From Thermohalobaculum sp039822785 (GTDB taxonomy: Bacteria; Pseudomonadota; Alphaproteobacteria; Rhodobacterales; Rhodobacteraceae), in NCBI GenBank assembly GCA_039822785.1, contig JBCBMO010000005.1, positions 372,001 through 436,000 of the forward strand: DNA of 64,000 nucleotides, in the 5' to 3' direction. Below, one piece after another: positions 15,656 through 24,511 of the stretch. Position 1 is the stretch's first letter. The number at the start of each line of letters is the position of its first letter. The notes beneath the pieces were generated by a model. The model was given only the letters and a program-made list of their open reading frames with translations. It had not been told where the DNA came from and did not search any database. The position numbers were made by a program, and so were the translations under genes.

Positions 15656-18351
15656 TCATGCACCTGCAAGAGCATCTTCCCCTCCAGCCCGGCTTTCTTC
15701 ATGGCGCTCGGGATGCGGATCATGGCGCGGCGGATGATGTCGGCGGCGGTGCCCTGGATGGGGGCGTTGATGGCGGCGCGCTCGGCAAAGCCGCGGCCCG
15801 GGCCCTTTTGGGTGATGCCGGGGGTGTGGATGCGCCGGCCGAACAGCGTCTCCACATAGCCGTGCTCGCGCGCAAAGGCCTTGGTGCGGTCCATATAGTC
15901 GCGGATGCCCGGAAAGCGCTCGAAATAGCGGTCGATGAAGTCCTGTGCCTCGCCCCGCGGAATCCGAAGATTGTTCGCCAGACCAAAGGCCGAGATGCCG
16001 TAGATCACGCCGAAATTGATCGCCTTGGCCTGGCGGCGAATGGCGGGCGTCATCTGGTCCATGGGCACGCCAAAGACCTCGGAGGCGGTCATGGCATGAA
16101 TATCCTGCCCCTCCTTAAACGCCTGCTGCAGCGTGTCTATTTCGGCGATATGCGCCAGAATCCGCAGCTCGATCTGTGAATAGTCGAGCGATAGGATGAC
16201 ATTGCCCTCCTCAGCGATAAAGGCCGTCCTGATCTCCCGCCCTTCTTCCGTGCGCACGGGGATGTTCTGCAGGTTGGGGTCGGTCGAGGCCAACCGCCCC
16301 GTCGAGGTCGCCGCAAGACTAAACGACGTATGGACCCGCCCGGTCTCGGCATTGATATGGGTGGGCAGCGCGTCGGTATAGGTCGACTTCAGCTTCGAGA
16401 TCTGGCGCCAGTCCAGCACCTTGGCGGGCAGGTCGTGCCCCTCGGCGGCCAGGGTCTCCAGCACGTCGGCGCCGGTGCCCCAGGCGCCGGTCTTGCCCTT
16501 CTTGCCGCCGGGGAGCGACATCTCGTCGAACAGGATCTCGCCAAGCTGCTTGGGGCTGCCCACGTTGAAGGGCCGGCCCGCGAGCTGATGGATTTCCTCC
16601 TCCAGCCCCGCCATCCGCTGCGCAAACCGCGAGGACATGGCCGCCAAAATATCCCGATCGACCTTGATCCCATGCCGCTCCATTTCCGCGAGAACCGGCA
16701 CCAACGGTCGCTCCAGCGTGTGGTAGACGGTAGAGACCCGTTCCGCCGCCAACCGAGGCCGCAAAACGTGGAAAAGCCGCAGCGTGACGTCGGCATCCTC
16801 GGCCGCGTAGTGCGCCGCCTCCGCCACGGCCACCTGGTCGAAGGTGATCTGACCCTTGCCGGATCCAATCAAGTCCTTGATGGGCTTGCATTTGTGGTCC
16901 AGATGACGCGCGGCGAGATCGTCCATGCCGTGCCCACCGAGGCCGCTGTCGAGCGCATAGGACATGAGCATCGTGTCGTCGATGGGCGCCATGGTGATGC
17001 CGTAGCGGGCCAGCACCTTGAGGTCGTACTTGAGGTTCTGCCCGACCTTCATAATCGCGGGGTCGGCAAGGATGGGCGTGAGCGCCTCGAGCACCGCCTC
17101 CCGGTCGAGCTGGCCCGCCACGCGCTCGCCGCCGCCCAGCAAATCCGCCGCGCCATCCACATGGGCGACGGGCACATAGGCCGCTAGGCCAGGGCGGGGG
17201 GAGAGGGCGATGCCCACGATCTGTGCCACCATCTCGTCGAGGGAGGTCGTCTCCAGGTCGAAGCAGAGGATCCCGGTCACCTCCGCCTCGGCGATCAGCG
17301 CCTCGAGCGCGGCCATGTCCGCGACGGTCTTATAGGTCGAGGGATCGAGGGGCGGGAGCTCGCGCATCGCGCCGAGGGCACCGGCACCGCCCTCGGCCGC
17401 GGCCGCGGCCTCCGCCGCCGTGGGGCTCTCGACCGGTTTCGCGGATGGGGTGTCGACGCCGTAGGCCTCGGCGACGCGGGCGGTCAGGGTGCGGAACTCC
17501 ATCTGCGTCAGGAAGCCCAGCAGCCGTTCGGGATCTGGCCGCTCCAGCCCGAAGGTCTCCGCCGCCTCGGGCACCGCGACGTCCTGCTTGAGGGTCACGA
17601 GCGCGCGGCTGAGGCGGATCTGGTCGGCATAGTCGATCAGGGTCTCGCGGCGCTTCTTCTGCTTGATCTCCTGGGCGCGGGCGAGGAGGTCGTCGAGGGT
17701 GCCGTACTCCTGCAGGAGCGCCGATGCGGTCTTGGCGCCGATGCCGGGCGCGCCTGGGACATTGTCGACGCTATCGCCGACCAGCGCCTGGTAGTCGATC
17801 ATCTTGTCGGGGCCGACGCCGTAGCGGGCCTCGATGTCCTCCGGCCCGTAGGTGATCTCCTTCATGGGGTCGAAGAGCACGACGCCGCCGCCCACCAGTT
17901 GGGCGAGGTCCTTGTCGGAGCTGACGATCGTCACCTCGGCGCCGGCGGCGCGGGCCTCGACGGCATAGGTCGCGATGATGTCGTCGGCCTCGAAGCCCTC
18001 CATCTCGATGCAGGGCAGGCCGAAGGCGCGGGTGGCGTCGCGGATCAGCGGGAACTGGGGTTTCAGATCCTCCGGCGGGGGCGGGCGGTTGGCCTTATAC
18101 TGATCGTAGAGGTCGTTGCGGAAGCTCTCGGAGGAGTAGTCGAAGATCACCGCTAGATGCGTTGGGCCGCCGGTGCGCCCTTCGGCGCCGAACCCCTCCA
18201 CCATGCGGTGGATCATGTTGCAGAAGCCCGCCACGGCGCCCACGGGCATCCCGTCCGAGCGGCGGGTGAGCGGAGGCATCACGTGGTAGGCGCGGAAGAT
18301 GTAGGCCGAGCCGTCGATGAGGTAGAGGTGATCGCCCTTGCCGAGGGGCAT
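15502..18351 (-). CDS. polA: DNA polymerase I
   Basis: The 949-residue PolA has all three domains: 5'-3' exonuclease (about residues 1-300, with YLIDGSAYIFRAYH and the Asp-rich VSSDKDLAQLV), an intact 3'-5' proofreading exonuclease (DLETTSLDE, DED residues present) and the family A polymerase domain (LDYSQIELRILAH; KAINFGVIYG; QVHDELLFEV). It repairs gaps and processes Okazaki fragments. The last roughly 50 codons, after the HDE motif, are AT-rich while the rest is GC-rich, so the 3' end appears to have been replaced. The frame stays intact to a typical C-terminus ending GASWATAH. Confidence 0.97.
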   Translation of the reverse strand: MPLGKGDHLYLIDGSAYIFRAYHVMPPLTRRSDGMPVGAVAGFCNMIHRMVEGFGAEGRTGGPTHLAVIFDYSSESFRNDLYDQYKANRPPPPEDLKPQFPLIRDATRAFGLPCIEMEGFEADDIIATYAVEARAAGAEVTIVSSDKDLAQLVGGGVVLFDPMKEITYGPEDIEARYGVGPDKMIDYQALVGDSVDNVPGAPGIGAKTASALLQEYGTLDDLLARAQEIKQKKRRETLIDYADQIRLSRALVTLKQDVAVPEAAETFGLERPDPERLLGFLTQMEFRTLTARVAEAYGVDTPSAKPVESPTAAEAAAAAEGGAGALGAMRELPPLDPSTYKTVADMAALEALIAEAEVTGILCFDLETTSLDEMVAQIVGIALSPRPGLAAYVPVAHVDGAADLLGGGERVAGQLDREAVLEALTPILADPAIMKVGQNLKYDLKVLARYGITMAPIDDTMLMSYALDSGLGGHGMDDLAARHLDHKCKPIKDLIGSGKGQITFDQVAVAEAAHYAAEDADVTLRLFHVLRPRLAAERVSTVYHTLERPLVPVLAEMERHGIKVDRDILAAMSSRFAQRMAGLEEEIHQLAGRPFNVGSPKQLGEILFDEMSLPGGKKGKTGAWGTGADVLETLAAEGHDLPAKVLDWRQISKLKSTYTDALPTHINAETGRVHTSFSLAATSTGRLASTDPNLQNIPVRTEEGREIRTAFIAEEGNVILSLDYSQIELRILAHIAEIDTLQQAFKEGQDIHAMTASEVFGVPMDQMTPAIRRQAKAINFGVIYGISAFGLANNLRIPRGEAQDFIDRYFERFPGIRDYMDRTKAFAREHGYVETLFGRRIHTPGITQKGPGRGFAERAAINAPIQGTAADIIRRAMIRIPSAMKKAGLEGKMLLQVHDELLFEVSKKKAEELSKAVSILMSDVFTSDIALSVPLIVDSGSGASWATAH

Positions 18352-18464
18352 GGCCAGGCTCCGTTGCGCGCTGTCGGGACCGTCAAGCTAACGGGCCGTG
18401 CGCGGGTGGCAACCCGCCCCATGCGGCCCGCCTGCGCCCCGGACATGCCCCATCGTGCGAGGTG

Positions 18465-18647
18465 TCAGTGTGCGTCGTCCTCGGCACCCTTCTTCAGCAC
18501 GAAGCGGCGGTCGCAGTAGCCGCACTCCACCCAGCCCTTTTCGCCGATGGTGTAGTAGACGCGCGGATGGCCAAGGGCGCCGCCCTGGCCGACGCAAGAC
18601 ACCCGTCGGGTGGTGACTTCGACGATCTCGGGCGTGGCGACGGTCAT
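18465..18647 (-). CDS. Zinc-finger domain-containing protein (NDUFS6-like)
   Basis: This 60-residue protein begins at ATG 18647. It carries the conserved pattern of the small CHCC-type zinc-finger family related to the complex I subunit NDUFS6: RVSCVGQGGALGHPRVYY followed by VECGYCDRRFVL. Zinc is likely bound by the first Cys, a His and the CxxC pair. In alphaproteobacteria such a protein is a short accessory factor linked to complex I. It is divergent from the ABC ATPase gene, and convergent spacing to polA is absent because both lie on the minus strand. Confidence 0.88.
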   Translation of the reverse strand: MTVATPEIVEVTTRRVSCVGQGGALGHPRVYYTIGEKGWVECGYCDRRFVLKKGAEDDAH

Positions 18648-18795
18648 CGGTTCGATCCTGGCTGGCGGCGGCTTGCACCGCTGCGTGCGACATGGGAGGG
18701 ACCATAGCGCCGCCGCGGCGCAGGGCCAAGACGGCGCGAGTGCCGCAGCCTGCGACGAGCGCGGCACGCGGTCTTGCCTGGCGAAGGGACGGAGC

Positions 18796-19749
18796 ATGCC
18801 GACGAACGCCATCGAAGTCCGAGGGTTGGAGAAGACCTATGCCGCCGCCGGGCCCGGGACGGCACCGAAGCAGGCGCTGACGGGGATCGACCTCGACGTG
18901 CCTGCGGGGTCGATCTTCGGGCTCTTGGGGCCGAACGGTGCGGGCAAGTCGACCTTTATCAACATCCTCGCAGGCCTGGTCACCAAGAGCGCGGGGCAGG
19001 TGCGCATCTGGGGGTTCGATCAGGACGTGAACCCGCGCCAGTCGCGGGCGGCCATCGGGGTTGTACCGCAGGAACTGAACATGGACCCCTTCTTCACGCC
19101 GCTGCAGTCGCTGGAGGTACAGGCGGGGCTCTATGGCGTGCCCAAGGCGCAGCGCCGGTCGATAGAGATCCTGGAGCGGCTGGGCCTGGGCGACAAAGCA
19201 CGGGTCTATCCGCGCACGCTGTCGGGCGGCATGCGCCGGCGCCTGCTGGTGGCCAAGGCCATGGTGCACAACCCCGCGGTGCTGGTGCTCGACGAGCCGA
19301 CGGCGGGGGTGGACATCGAGCTGCGCAAGCTGCTGTGGGACTATGTGCGCGAGTTGAACGAGGCCGGCACGACGGTGATCCTGACGACCCATTACCTGGA
19401 GGAGGCGGAGGCGATGTGCGACCGCATCGCGATCATCGACGACGGCCGCATCGTGACCTGCGCGGATACCGGCGATCTCTTGGCGACGCTGGATGCCAAG
19501 ACCCTTGTTCTGCGGTTGGAGGGGGCGCCGGCGGCGCTGCCTGTGCTGGGCGACGGGGTCACGGTGGCGGTGCGGGAGCCCGGGGTGATCGCGCTGACCT
19601 ACTCGCGCCGCCGCCACGGTGCCATGGCGTTGGTCGAAGTGGTGCGGAGCCAGGGCTATGCCATCGTCGACATCACGACCGAGGAGCCGCATCTGGAGGA
19701 TGTCTTCCTGTCGCTCACGGGCAGCGCGGCATCTGCGGCCGCCGAGTAA
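18796..19749 (+). CDS. ABC transporter ATP-binding protein (ABC-2 type)
   Basis: The 317-residue ATPase has Walker A GPNGAGKST, the signature LSGGMRRRL and Walker B VLVLDEPTAGVD, with the switch histidine in TTHYLEEAE. The Met-Arg variant of the signature motif and the D-loop sequence are typical of ABC-2/DrrA-like exporters (polysaccharide, drug or lipid). A C-terminal accessory region of about 90 residues follows the ATPase fold. ATG 18796 is chosen because the fold begins there. No permease gene lies next to it; the 367 bases downstream hold none, so its membrane partner must be elsewhere. Confidence 0.9.
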   Translation: MPTNAIEVRGLEKTYAAAGPGTAPKQALTGIDLDVPAGSIFGLLGPNGAGKSTFINILAGLVTKSAGQVRIWGFDQDVNPRQSRAAIGVVPQELNMDPFFTPLQSLEVQAGLYGVPKAQRRSIEILERLGLGDKARVYPRTLSGGMRRRLLVAKAMVHNPAVLVLDEPTAGVDIELRKLLWDYVRELNEAGTTVILTTHYLEEAEAMCDRIAIIDDGRIVTCADTGDLLATLDAKTLVLRLEGAPAALPVLGDGVTVAVREPGVIALTYSRRRHGAMALVEVVRSQGYAIVDITTEEPHLEDVFLSLTGSAASAAAE

Positions 19750-20116
19750 GCGCGGTACAGCGCGAGAGAGGTCCCGCGGGGCGTAGACGACGTCGGTTGC
19801 GGGGCGTCCGGGCGGCGATTGCGTCATAGCGAAGACGACCCTGAAGGACGCGCGCGCTCTGCCCGCCTGGCGGGATCCATGGATTGCATTTCAAGACTGA
19901 ACGGACTCCCCGCCCACCCTGTTTTCAGCTTCCTTCATTTAACGAAATGCAAGGTTACCCCATCGGTTCGAAGCCGCCACCGACCGAAGGCAGGACGCAC
20001 GGCGCGCCACCGGCCAGCGGCCCCTCGACCCATTGCATCGCAGGCATTGTTCCGCTCGGACTTTTGCGCCGGGTCCTGAGCGCATACCGTGCTGCCGCGC
20101 CCTGCCGGAGGACCCG
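19750..20116. other. 367-bp intergenic stretch without a gene
   Basis: I see no coding potential that I would support. It has a small hairpin (CCCGC CTG GCGGG near 19867), possibly a terminator remnant for the ABC ATPase gene, and slightly lower-GC DNA around 19880-19970. The last part should contain the promoter and leader of the HIT gene at 20117, whose ribosome binding site is GGAGGACCCG. Confidence 0.4.
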
Positions 20117-20512
20117 ATGACTGCACCTGCCTACGACCCCGAGAACATCTTCGCCAAGATCCTGCGCGGCGAAATCCCGAACAAGACCGTGATGGAGACC
20201 GAGCACTGCCTGGCCTTTCACGACATCTTCCCCAAGGCGCCTGTGCATGTGCTGGTGATCCCCAAGGGCGCCTATGTGAACGCCGAGGATTTCGGGGCAC
20301 GCGCCTCGGATGCGGAGATCGCAGATTTCGTGCGCACGGTCGCCGCTGTGGCGCGCGAGACGGGCGTCGCCGAGAGCGCTGGCGGCCAGGGCTTTCGCAC
20401 GATCGCCAATGCCGGCGCTGACGGGGTGCAGGAGGTGTTTCACTACCATGTCCACATCCTCGGCGGTCGCAGCCTGGGGCGCATCGTGCCCAAGGCGCCG
20501 GACGAGGCCTAA
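20117..20512 (+). CDS. HIT family nucleotide-binding hydrolase
   Basis: The 131-residue protein has the histidine triad HYHVHILGG at its C-terminal end and the family start motif ENIFAKILRGEIP. HIT proteins (HinT-like) hydrolyse nucleoside phosphoramidates and similar nucleotide adducts in the cytosol. ATG 20117 with a GGAGGA ribosome binding site fits the family N-terminus; an open frame extends further upstream but has no family similarity. It is single and convergent with the dehalogenase gene. Confidence 0.93.
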   Translation: MTAPAYDPENIFAKILRGEIPNKTVMETEHCLAFHDIFPKAPVHVLVIPKGAYVNAEDFGARASDAEIADFVRTVAAVARETGVAESAGGQGFRTIANAGADGVQEVFHYHVHILGGRSLGRIVPKAPDEA

Positions 20513-20562
20513 GGCGCCTCGCTTGCGCTAGGGCGGGCCGCCACTGCCGGGCCCGAGGCGCC
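20513..20562. terminator. Possible bidirectional terminator between the HIT and dehalogenase genes
   Basis: The arms GGCGCCTCG (20513-20521) and CGAGGCGCC (20554-20562) are exact reverse complements with a 32-base loop, lying between two convergent genes. There is no T-run, so the assignment is weak. Confidence 0.35.
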
Positions 20563-20585
20563 AGGGCGATCGCTGGACTGCGCCC

Positions 20586-21290
20586 TTAGGCGGCAAGCTG
20601 GCGGGCGAGATCTTCGAGGTCTGTCGCGACGAAGCTCCAGGGGCCGGTCGGGCGGAGGTCGGTGGTCTGCGCCGGGCCGTGCTCCTGCGGCCGGGGCACG
20701 AAGGCCGTGGCGAAGCCCAGCGCCGCGGCGGCCTCGAGGTCGTCGTTATGGGCCGCGACCATGACCACCGCCTCGGGCGGCAGGCCGAGGGCGGCGGCGG
20801 AGCGGAGATAGGCCGCGGGCTGGGGTTTGTAGGCGCGGGCCACGTCAGCACCTAGGATCGCATCCCAGGGCAGGCCAGCATAGCGGGCAAGGCGCACCAT
20901 CAGGGCGATGGAGCCGTTGGAGCATGGGGCGATGAGCATCCGCGCTCTGATCGCCGCGAGGCCGCGGCCGCTGTCAGGCCAGGGCGGCAGCTGCTCCCAG
21001 GCGTGGTTGAGCGCCGCGAGCGCGGTCTCGTCCAGACGTCCGGCATGGCCGCGGGCGGCGAGCACACGCTCGAGGTTTTCGCGGTGCAGCGTGTCGAGCG
21101 GGACGTAGCCGCGCGCCCCGTCGCGGACCCGTGCCATGGCCGGCTGGTATTCGGCGCGCCAGGCATCGGCGAAACCGGTGGGGTCTTCGGCGATCCCGGC
21201 GGCCTCCAGGATCGGTTGGGCGGCGGCGGCGACGCCGCTCCGCCAATCCACGACGGTGCCGAAGACATCGAACAGGGCAGCCTGGATCAT
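20586..21290 (-). CDS. Haloacid dehalogenase, type II
   Basis: The 234-residue HAD-superfamily protein begins ALFDVFGTVVDW, where the first Asp is the nucleophile. It continues with the conserved Ser/Asn motif PCSNGSIALM, the lysine KPQPAAYLRSA and MVAAHNDDLEAAAALGF as the acidic motif. This set matches L-2-haloacid dehalogenase family proteins. The family converts L-2-haloacids to D-2-hydroxyacids, though many members act on other substrates, so the substrate is a guess. It may share an operon with the DUF4166-DCC genes (22 bases apart, same strand). Confidence 0.88.
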   Translation of the reverse strand: MIQAALFDVFGTVVDWRSGVAAAAQPILEAAGIAEDPTGFADAWRAEYQPAMARVRDGARGYVPLDTLHRENLERVLAARGHAGRLDETALAALNHAWEQLPPWPDSGRGLAAIRARMLIAPCSNGSIALMVRLARYAGLPWDAILGADVARAYKPQPAAYLRSAAALGLPPEAVVMVAAHNDDLEAAAALGFATAFVPRPQEHGPAQTTDLRPTGPWSFVATDLEDLARQLAA

Positions 21291-21312
21291 GGGCGCTTCT
21301 GGCCGAGCATGC

Positions 21313-21852
21313 TCATGCGACGGGCTTAAGCCAGCCGCGATAGCGGATCATGGGTCCGATCAGAAAGAGGCGGACGGCGATGTCGAAGGCGAAGGTGCCG
21401 TGCTCGGCGAACTCCACCGCCTCGGAGACCGGGAGCAGGAAGCGCGGCAGCGGCAGGCCGAAGAGCCGGCCGGCGGCGACCTCGAGATGGAGGCGGCCCT
21501 GGTCGACGCGCAGGATCAGCTCGAAGACCGAGGGGCCGACCGCTTCGATCACCCGGCCCGGGCGGGCGACGCTGAGGCGGGTGGACAGGCGATGGCCGTC
21601 GAAGGAGCGGTGCCAGTGCTCCTCGGTGCCGCGTGCCCCACGCCCACGTTCGACCATGATGACCACGGGCACGGAGCGGCCGTCCGGCGGGAAGCCGAAA
21701 GCGCCGGCCAGCCAGCGAGCGACCGGGTTGCGTCCCCGCTCGATGGTCGCTTCGCCCGAGAAGACGCCGTCGGGTCCCTCGTGGAACGCCCGCACTTCCT
21801 CGGGCAGGGCGGCCCAGGCGGCGGGGCCAAGTGCCTCGGCGAAGAGGGTCAT
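21313..21852 (-). CDS. DUF4166 domain protein
   Basis: The 179-residue protein resembles the DUF4166 family: ALPEEVRAFHEG near the N-terminus, then a beta-rich region with VVIMVERGRGARGTEEHWHR, and a C-terminal strand block. DUF4166 occurs alone or fused to saccharopine-dehydrogenase-like proteins; its function is unknown. The start ATG 21852 overlaps the stop of the upstream DCC gene by ATGA, so the two are coupled. Confidence 0.75.
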   Translation of the reverse strand: MTLFAEALGPAAWAALPEEVRAFHEGPDGVFSGEATIERGRNPVARWLAGAFGFPPDGRSVPVVIMVERGRGARGTEEHWHRSFDGHRLSTRLSVARPGRVIEAVGPSVFELILRVDQGRLHLEVAAGRLFGLPLPRFLLPVSEAVEFAEHGTFAFDIAVRLFLIGPMIRYRGWLKPVA

Positions 21853-22313
21853 CCGATCAACCGCCGCCGCAGCGCTTCGTCCGGGAGGGCACAGAGATCG
21901 GTGCGCCCCAGCAGCCGGTAGCGATTGCGGGCCATGCGCGCGTAGAGCCAGCGTCGCAGGCCCGCGGGCGGCGCCATGACCAAGGGCGCGATGAGGCGCG
22001 GCCAGCCGCCCATCTGCCGGGTGGCCACCGCGATGCCCTCCATCCCCTCGTAGCCGTAGCCCTCGTGCAGACAAAGCCAGCTCGCCGGATCGTCCGGGTC
22101 GAGGCCGAAATGGCCCATGACCGCGCGCCCCAGCGGCGTTTGCACCGCGCAGAGGCGAAAGCGCCCCAAAGGATCGTGGCGCGCGACGAACCGCGCCCAG
22201 ACTGAGCAGAGCGTGCAATCGCCGTCGACGAAGAGCACCGGCCCCTCATCGGGGAAGGGCGGCACCGCGGGGTCGGCGCGATAGGCGTGGCGGGGGCGCT
22301 CAATCGGGGTCAT
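21849..22313 (-). CDS. DCC-family thiol-disulfide oxidoreductase-like protein
   Basis: The 154-residue protein has the DCC motif as VLFVDGDCTLCSVWARFV; family members carry DxxCxxC in a thioredoxin-like fold. The rest is Arg-rich and ends RRRLIG. DCC proteins are predicted thiol-disulfide oxidoreductases of unknown partner. It is the first gene of the coupled pair with DUF4166. I chose ATG 22313, which removes a 45-residue tail that looks non-coding. Confidence 0.82.
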   Translation of the reverse strand: MTPIERPRHAYRADPAVPPFPDEGPVLFVDGDCTLCSVWARFVARHDPLGRFRLCAVQTPLGRAVMGHFGLDPDDPASWLCLHEGYGYEGMEGIAVATRQMGGWPRLIAPLVMAPPAGLRRWLYARMARNRYRLLGRTDLCALPDEALRRRLIG

Positions 22314-22495
22314 GGCGGCGAAACTAAATCGGGTTGATGACCAGACTACGGCGGTCCCGATGTGGAACCGGGTGTTGGAGACAAGCGGAATCGCGGCTTG
22401 TCGCCGCGATGAGACCTCGGGAGCACCCTGGGGGTGGCGGCGCGGCAACGCCCGGCGGAGAGCGCTTGGCCGTCACCGCCTTTTCTGGCTGGGGA

Positions 22496-22511
22496 GAAGC
22501 CCAAGGGCTTC
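22496..22511. repeat. 7-bp perfect palindrome GAAGCCC-AA-GGGCTTC
   Basis: The two 7-base arms are separated by AA in the noncoding region between the DCC gene start and the GNAT gene. It may be part of a dispersed intergenic repeat or a protein-binding site. Confidence 0.55.
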
Positions 22512-22597
22512 GGTTCGAGCATGCGACAGGGGCAGAGCGCGTCAAGGACAAGCGGGCTGCGCCCGTCGGCCTTGCCGATCCTTGACCCGCCCTGCCC

Positions 22598-22642
22598 CTG
22601 TAGATCCTGGCCCTGTCGATCCCGGCCCCGTCTATCCTGGCC
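22598..22642. repeat. 15-bp imperfect tandem repeat, three copies
   Basis: The copies read CTGTAGATCCTGGCC, CTGTCGATCCCGGCC and CCGTCTATCCTGGCC in direct succession, just before the end of the GNAT gene on the opposite strand. Confidence 0.8.
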
Positions 22643-22651
22643 TGTCATGGG

Positions 22652-23212
22652 TCAGGCGAGCGGTTTGGCGTAGTCGATGATCGAGGTGCCCTTGCGACGG
22701 CGCCGGCCGGTCTCGTGGAAGCCGAGGCGGTGGTAGAGCGCCTGGTTCTCGGTCATCGCGACATTGGTGATGAGGCGCAGGGTGGTGAAGCCCGCAGCAC
22801 GGCCCTCAGCCTCGGCCAGGGCGAGGAGGGCGCGGCCAAGCCCCCTGCCCTGGTGGTCGGGATGGACCGCAACATGGTCGACGAGCCAGGCATGCTCACC
22901 CGGTGGCGCCTCCCCCGGCGGGGCGGGACAGGCGATGAGATAGGCGATGGGATTGTTACATTCGGTCTTAGCGGTGACCGCCGGGGCAGCGACCAGACGG
23001 CAGTGGCCCTCGGCGATCGCGGCGGCGAAGTCGGGATGCATGGCCGGTGGCTCGCCGCCGAGGCGCGGGACATAGACCGCGTAGGCCGCGCGGGCGAGGG
23101 CGGCCAGCGCCGGGATATCCGCGGCGCTGGCGGGACGCAGCCCGGCGAGCGGACCGGTCGCGCCCTGCGCTGCCGCGGCGGCGGGCCCCGCGCTGTCGGC
23201 GCCGCGCGTCAC
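22652..23212 (-). CDS. GNAT family N-acetyltransferase
   Basis: The 186-residue protein has the acetyl-CoA-binding motif A of GNAT enzymes (VDHVAVHPDHQGRGLGRALL) and motif B (LYHRLGFHETGR). The substrate is unknown. The GTG start at 23212 overlaps the TGA of aroC (GTGA), so it is coupled to aroC and probably in its operon. A few tens of residues at the N-terminus are Ala-rich and poorly conserved. Confidence 0.88.
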   Translation of the reverse strand: MTRGADSAGPAAAAAQGATGPLAGLRPASAADIPALAALARAAYAVYVPRLGGEPPAMHPDFAAAIAEGHCRLVAAPAVTAKTECNNPIAYLIACPAPPGEAPPGEHAWLVDHVAVHPDHQGRGLGRALLALAEAEGRAAGFTTLRLITNVAMTENQALYHRLGFHETGRRRRKGTSIIDYAKPLA

Positions 23213-24321
23213 ACTCGGTTGTCGCCGATGCGGCCGCGGTTCTGCCCCACCTGGCCGCGGTGCATCAGCACATGATCGAGCAGCACGCAGGCCATCATCG
23301 CCTCGCCCACCGGCACGGCGCGGATGCCGACGCAAGGATCGTGGCGGCCCTTCGTGACGATCTCGCTTTCCTGTCCCGCGGTGTCGATGGTGCGGCGGGG
23401 CGTCAGGATCGAGGAGGTGGGCTTCACGGCGAAACGCAGCACCACGTCCTGGCCCGTCGAGATGCCGCCCAGAATACCGCCCGCGTGGTTGTCGGAGAAG
23501 ACCGGGCCGTCCTGGCCCATGGTGATCTCATCGGCATTGGCACTGCCCTTGAGGGCGGCGGCGGCGAACCCCTCCCCGATCTCGACGCCCTTTACCGCGT
23601 TGATCGACATCATCGCGGCGGCGAGGTCGGTGTCGAGTTTGCCGTAGATGGGCGCGCCGAGGCCCGCGGGCATGCCGGAGGCCGCAACCTCGATCACCGC
23701 GCCCACGCTGTCACCCTCCTTGCGGAGCGCGTCCATATAGGTCGCCCAGGCCGCGGCGGTGGTGGCGGAGGGGGCGAAGAAGGGGTTGTTGTCGACCTCC
23801 GCCCAGTCCCAGTCGCTGCGGTCCACCGCATGGGGGCCGAGCTGGACCAGGGCGCCGCGGATGGTGAGCCCGGGGCACAGCTCGGCCAGCGCCGCGCGGG
23901 CCACGCCGGAGGCCGCGACCCGGGCCGCGGTCTCGCGCGCCGAGGACCGGCCACCGCCGCGATAGTCGCGGATGCCGTATTTGACCCAGTAGGTGTAGTC
24001 GGCATGGCCGGGGCGAAAGCGGCTCGCGATCTCGGAGTAGTCCTTGGACCGCTGGTCGGTGTTGCGGATCATCAGCTGGATCGGGGTGCCGGTGGTCTCC
24101 CCCTCGAAGACGCCGGAGAGAATCTCGACCTCATCCGCCTCGCGCCGCTGCGTGGTGTAGCGCGACTGGCCGGGCTTGCGCCGGTCGAGTTGCGCCTGGA
24201 TCGCGGCCACATCGAGCGGGATGCCCGGCGGGCAGCCGTCCACCGTGGCCCCCAGCGCCGGGCCATGACTTTCGCCCCAGGTGGTGACGCGGAAGAGATG
24301 GCCGAAGGTATTGAAGCTCAT
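23209..24321 (-). CDS. aroC: Chorismate synthase
   Basis: The 370-residue AroC is close to the usual 350-370. It shows the N-terminal signature GHLFRVTTWGESHGPALG, the FMN-binding stretch RPGHADYTYWVKYG, the RSSARET motif and the closing signature LRFAVKPTSSI. It converts 5-enolpyruvylshikimate 3-phosphate to chorismate, the last common step to aromatic amino acids, with reduced FMN as cofactor. It is the first gene of a small operon with the GNAT gene. Confidence 0.97.
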   Translation of the reverse strand: MSFNTFGHLFRVTTWGESHGPALGATVDGCPPGIPLDVAAIQAQLDRRKPGQSRYTTQRREADEVEILSGVFEGETTGTPIQLMIRNTDQRSKDYSEIASRFRPGHADYTYWVKYGIRDYRGGGRSSARETAARVAASGVARAALAELCPGLTIRGALVQLGPHAVDRSDWDWAEVDNNPFFAPSATTAAAWATYMDALRKEGDSVGAVIEVAASGMPAGLGAPIYGKLDTDLAAAMMSINAVKGVEIGEGFAAAALKGSANADEITMGQDGPVFSDNHAGGILGGISTGQDVVLRFAVKPTSSILTPRRTIDTAGQESEIVTKGRHDPCVGIRAVPVGEAMMACVLLDHVLMHRGQVGQNRGRIGDNRV

Positions 24322-24511
24322 GACGCGCTCGTGGGGGTGCCGGAAAAGTCCATGACCTGCTCCGTTAGGATGCTAGGCTTATGGTCGTTGAAACCACGCC
24401 GTCCGGCATAGGGCAAGCGGCGGAGCGGATCCGGCAGAGATCCGGCCTGCAGGTCCTCGGTGGCTCCTCGGGGGGAGGAGCGGCGGCGAGAGGCGAGAGG
24501 CGGAGCAGGCG

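Larger units (their letters stand above)
22314..22651. other. 338-bp repeat-rich intergenic region
   Basis: There is no supported gene here. It contains a perfect inverted repeat GAAGCCC-AA-GGGCTTC (22496-22511) and an imperfect 15-bp tandem repeat (22598-22642). The sequence has open frames on both strands but none with a good start or a family match. It may be an interspersed extragenic repeat shared with other loci; a genome search would show it. Confidence 0.5.

Noticed and set aside
22346..22648. Minus-strand open frame of about 100 codons in the repeat-rich intergenic region
   Set aside because: The N-terminal part is coded by the 15-bp tandem repeat, it has a Gln/Arg/Gly-rich composition and no ribosome binding site; more likely repeat DNA.
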